Source: Bacteroidales bacterium (GTDB taxonomy: Bacteria; Bacteroidota; Bacteroidia; Bacteroidales; ML635J-15). From it: DNA of 34,455 bases. Positions within the stretch are counted from its first letter, which is position 1. Every line of letters begins with the position of its first letter. The stretch is taken from assembly GCA_028702675.1 (NCBI GenBank), contig JAQVOJ010000021.1:1-34455 (forward strand). Reading direction: 5' to 3'. Of the stretch, positions 31,538 through 34,455 are shown one piece after another. Under the pieces are notes generated by a model, which saw only the letters and a list, made by a program, of their open reading frames with translations, searched no databases and was not told the origin of the DNA. Position numbers and translations under genes: made by a program.

Positions 31538-34455
31538 TTAATTTGTTAAAATTACTGCAATTCGTTTTTTTCCATCCATTTTAATAGTTAAAGAATTGTC
31601 AAAACATACATGCGTAAAATACTCGTTTTTATTAACAAGATTATTAGTCTTTAACTTATCCCATCTAACAAATTCCAACTCTGATTCTCTTTTGATACTA
31701 AAATACCCTACATTCATTGAAGTAACATTATGGAAAAAATGAGAACCCGATGAAGGATCTAAAGGAAAATCTTCAAATCCTAATTCTACAATTACTTTGG
31801 CATTAGATATTTGAGGCCAATTAACAGGAATTCCGATATACTTATCTCTTGTTCCCCAACGTCCGGGTCCAATTAATACATACTTTTTATTATCCTCAAT
31901 CATTTTTTTATTAATTGCTTCTATTTCTTCTGCCATTTTTTCGGTTTTTGATTTATCAAAATCTTTGGGGTCAATAAAAATAACATCAAAAACCTCTTCA
32001 ATAACACCATTTCCCATGGCTTTTTCGGTTTTGAGCAATATTTTATCATTATCAATTTCATCCAAATTTATTTCATAATCGCTCGCACTTCCAATTAGTG
32101 GCTTAATCTGAAGCAAATACATGGAAGTTTTATTCTCATCGTCTTTGTTAAGGTCAACAGCAAATTCAATTTCTACGGGCGATCCCATAGCTTCTTTAAC
32201 AATATTAAGAATTTTCTCTAGTGCTTCGGGTATCGGAGAATAATTAAACTTTAAAATGTTTGCAAAATTTACAATACGAGGTCCGGACTCTGACAATCCT
32301 GGTATAACCCTTTCGTTCTGAGCATCATAAACCGAAGCACAATGTTTTAGTGTCCCGTGTTTTTCAGCATCCCAAATTTCTTTTTTAATTAAGCCGGCTT
32401 CTTCGCCATCGAGTAAATCTACATCTTTTTTATTCATATCAACAGCATAAAAATACAGTTGTGAATCTTTATACTGATCTTTAAGACTTGCAATATCTAT
32501 TTTGGGGTATTTAGGACAAAATCTGTATGCTTTTTCACCTTCAACCACATAACACCCCAATCCAATAGCCATTATAGCATAACCGTCTTCAGGTTCCATG
32601 TATGCTACAGGATAATAATTATATGACTGAGCAACACCACTTATGTGTGGATAATAAGTATCATCAAATCTGTTTCCTACTACCTCCTGAACTACTACTC
32701 CCATTTTTTCAGAATCAAGCTTATAATTAATAGCATCAATATACCCTCTAGCTTTTGGTGAAAACAGCGAAGCATAAACAAGTTTAATAGCATCCATAAA
32801 TTGTTCAAGCCTAATATCAAAATCGGGATGATTGTTGGGAATCAAATAGGTTTCAAATATACCGCTAAATGGTTGATATAAACTATCTTCGAGTAAACTT
32901 GACGATCTAATTGCCAATGGTTTTCTAAAATTTTCGAGAACAATTTTTAATTGACGCTTAAGACTTCTTGGTAAAACTGAATCTTTAAATTTTTTTCTTA
33001 ATTCGGAATAATCAATTTCATCGCAAGAATAATACTCTTTTAACCCGTTTTCTTCCATAAATTCATCGAAAACATCAACCCCAATAATTGTTGTTCGAGG
33101 AGTTTTAATATTAATACCCGGGACTAAACTATTAAAATCAAAATTATATATTAAGGTATTAATAAAGGCTACTCCTCGCCCTTTACCTCCCATTGCACCT
33201 GTACCCATTTGTGCAATATTTCTCTCATCAATTAGTATAGATTCTTCGAAAGGCAATAATCGTCCTTTTTGAGCAATTACTTTAAATTTTTGGATAGTTT
33301 TAATCAAAAACTCACGTAGGTCCGAAACAGAATTAAAATCTTCTAATTTATAGGGATTTAGAACTTTAGCTAAATTTATCTCACCACGAGCCATTAACCA
33401 CATCGAAAAATGATTTCTGCTACTGTGATACATTAATGAATCGTCTGAAATTACTTTACAATAATTCTCGAAAGATTTTAAATCTTTGGCTACTGCTAAT
33501 TGCTGCCCGTCTTTATCTCGAAACACAAAATTTCCAAAACCAACAAAATGATTAATAAAAGTTCTTATTTGTTCTTCATAATTATCAGAGTTTTTGTTAA
33601 TAAAAGCTTGATTACGTTTAAAAGCATTTTCAACTTCTGAAGATTGAATACAAACAGGAATTTCAACTATTTCTGATTTAACAAAATCAATCAAATCATA
33701 ACCGGCTCTTTCATTAAGTATCCCGTTTTTAGGATATTTTAAATCTGTAATTACACATTGTAAATATTCTTTATATTGCTTTATCAAAACTTGAGCATCT
33801 TCGTAGTTATTAGCCAATAAAATTTTGGGTCTTGCTCTAAGTCGGAGCAGTCTATATAATTCGTCTGTTTTAACATCATCAATAATTCTCCGTGTTTGTT
33901 CCATTACTACTTTATATAATAATGGAAGAAGTCTGGAATAAAACTTTGCATTATCTTCAACAAGTAAAATTACCCTAACCATTCCCACTTTAGTATCGTT
34001 CCTAACATTTATCTTGTCTTCAACCATTTTAATCATTGCAAAAAAGATACTCGAATCGCCATTCCATACAAATATTTGGTCAACACTAGTAGGCTTATTC
34101 TCCTCATATATAGCTATATCGCTATTATTATTAAGTAAGAAAAAAACAGGTATATACGGAAATTTATCTTTAACCATTTCGCTCATTTGCTGAGGCGTAT
34201 TTTTATCAATCCCTACAACAAATATTATCATATCATATTGTTTAGAATTTATTTGTTGTTTTACCTCTTCCATTGTAGAAGAACCGGTAATTCGGGGAGT
34301 ATATGTTAAATTCAATTGTCGATATTCACCAAGAACATTTTCGGCAAAACGCCCCTCTCGCTCGATGCTGTATGCATCGTATAAGGTACCAACAAGTAAA
34401 ATTTCTTTTACTTTAAAAGGCATTAAATCATGATAAATGTCTCTTGAATAATTAT
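31538..34455 (-). CDS. PEP/pyruvate-binding-domain protein with receiver-like domains (5' end beyond the window)
   Basis: The ORF track starts at an ATG at 34423, but the frame is open to the window edge and continues coherently upstream (NYSRDIYHDL before MPFKVKEILL). The true start is therefore outside and this is a partial gene. From that Met the first 140 residues are receiver-like (TLYDAYSIEREGRF). A second CheY-like domain follows from about 150 (VRVILLVEDNAKFYS, with CVITDLKYPKNG). A PEP-synthase/PPDK N-terminal ATP-grasp-like domain covers about 415-800 (TGAMGGKGRGVAFIN, RSSSLLEDS near 505). The C-terminal part (GPGRWGTRDKYIGIPVNW) has no phosphohistidine or PEP-barrel domain. This architecture is known in Bacteroidota but I know of no assigned role. 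It converges on the VanY gene with an 8-base gap. Confidence 0.8.
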   Translation of the reverse strand, partial: NYSRDIYHDLMPFKVKEILLVGTLYDAYSIEREGRFAENVLGEYRQLNLTYTPRITGSSTMEEVKQQINSKQYDMIIFVVGIDKNTPQQMSEMVKDKFPYIPVFFLLNNNSDIAIYEENKPTSVDQIFVWNGDSSIFFAMIKMVEDKINVRNDTKVGMVRVILLVEDNAKFYSRLLPLLYKVVMEQTRRIIDDVKTDELYRLLRLRARPKILLANNYEDAQVLIKQYKEYLQCVITDLKYPKNGILNERAGYDLIDFVKSEIVEIPVCIQSSEVENAFKRNQAFINKNSDNYEEQIRTFINHFVGFGNFVFRDKDGQQLAVAKDLKSFENYCKVISDDSLMYHSSRNHFSMWLMARGEINLAKVLNPYKLEDFNSVSDLREFLIKTIQKFKVIAQKGRLLPFEESILIDERNIAQMGTGAMGGKGRGVAFINTLIYNFDFNSLVPGINIKTPRTTIIGVDVFDEFMEENGLKEYYSCDEIDYSELRKKFKDSVLPRSLKRQLKIVLENFRKPLAIRSSSLLEDSLYQPFSGIFETYLIPNNHPDFDIRLEQFMDAIKLVYASLFSPKARGYIDAINYKLDSEKMGVVVQEVVGNRFDDTYYPHISGVAQSYNYYPVAYMEPEDGYAIMAIGLGCYVVEGEKAYRFCPKYPKIDIASLKDQYKDSQLYFYAVDMNKKDVDLLDGEEAGLIKKEIWDAEKHGTLKHCASVYDAQNERVIPGLSESGPRIVNFANILKFNYSPIPEALEKILNIVKEAMGSPVEIEFAVDLNKDDENKTSMYLLQIKPLIGSASDYEINLDEIDNDKILLKTEKAMGNGVIEEVFDVIFIDPKDFDKSKTEKMAEEIEAINKKMIEDNKKYVLIGPGRWGTRDKYIGIPVNWPQISNAKVIVELGFEDFPLDPSSGSHFFHNVTSMNVGYFSIKRESELEFVRWDKLKTNNLVNKNEYFTHVCFDNSLTIKMDGKKRIAVILTN

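Noticed and set aside
34421-34423. ATG at 34423 as the true start of the PEP-binding protein
   Set aside because: The frame remains open and protein-like to the window edge, so this Met is likely internal.

Overview
The window is AT-rich chromosomal DNA from a member of the Bacteroidota, probably a Bacteroidales/Marinilabiliales-like lineage. Four things point there: several promoters of the Bacteroidota type (TTG or TTTG, 19-21 bases, TAnnTTTG) with little sign of Shine-Dalgarno sites; a PorV-like protein next to a very large C25 (gingipain/PorU-type) peptidase with a C-terminal T9SS-type domain; a long IleRS with a GIHH signature; and the acpP-fabF-rnc-IPExxxVDY gene order. Almost all the sequence is coding, and no stretch above about 300 bases lacks a gene or a described structure. 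No prophage, transposase, CRISPR array or antiphage cluster was seen.

Layout. (1) 1-1433, minus strand: pssA and purS overlap by 4 bases. Below them is a separate transcription unit made of a canonical promoter, a three-unit tandem array of tRNA-His 5'-half copies each carrying a palindrome in the D-loop, the tRNA-His(GTG) gene and a strong intrinsic terminator. (2) 1538-7722, plus: a PorV/PorQ-like outer-membrane protein and a 1672-residue C25 peptidase (PorU2-like). (3) 7766-9414, minus: an AEC-family transporter and an LPP20-like lipoprotein. (4) 9567-17800, plus: rnr, followed by a 21-bp tandem repeat that begins at its stop codon, then an alanine dehydrogenase, ileS, a zinc-ligand-poor DksA/TraR protein and lspA. 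(5) purN on the minus strand is divergent from acpP-fabF-rnc, followed by an IPExxxVDY-family protein with its own apparently leaderless promoter and a Wzx-like flippase. (6) 22893-28254, plus: mnmG, adenine deaminase, dtd, a small lipoprotein and deoC. Near-perfect parS-like 16-mers lie immediately before and after the adenine deaminase gene. (7) 28255-34455: a long-chain-type polyprenyl synthase (minus), then queD, a transketolase C-terminal half and a VanY-type peptidase (plus), and at the right edge a 5'-truncated PEP/pyruvate-binding-domain protein (minus).

The genes serve translation and RNA processing (tRNA-His, ileS, mnmG, dtd, queD, rnr, rnc), lipid and envelope biogenesis (pssA, acpP, fabF, lspA, flippase, VanY, polyprenyl synthase), protein export or surface attachment (PorV-like and C25), and purine/nucleoside metabolism (purS, purN, ade, deoC). 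The unusual items are the tRNA-His leader array and the parS-like pair. Smaller points are the GIHH motif of IleRS, the leaderless promoters, the orphan transketolase half and several altered active-site residues. No tools were run, so family names rest on motif recognition.
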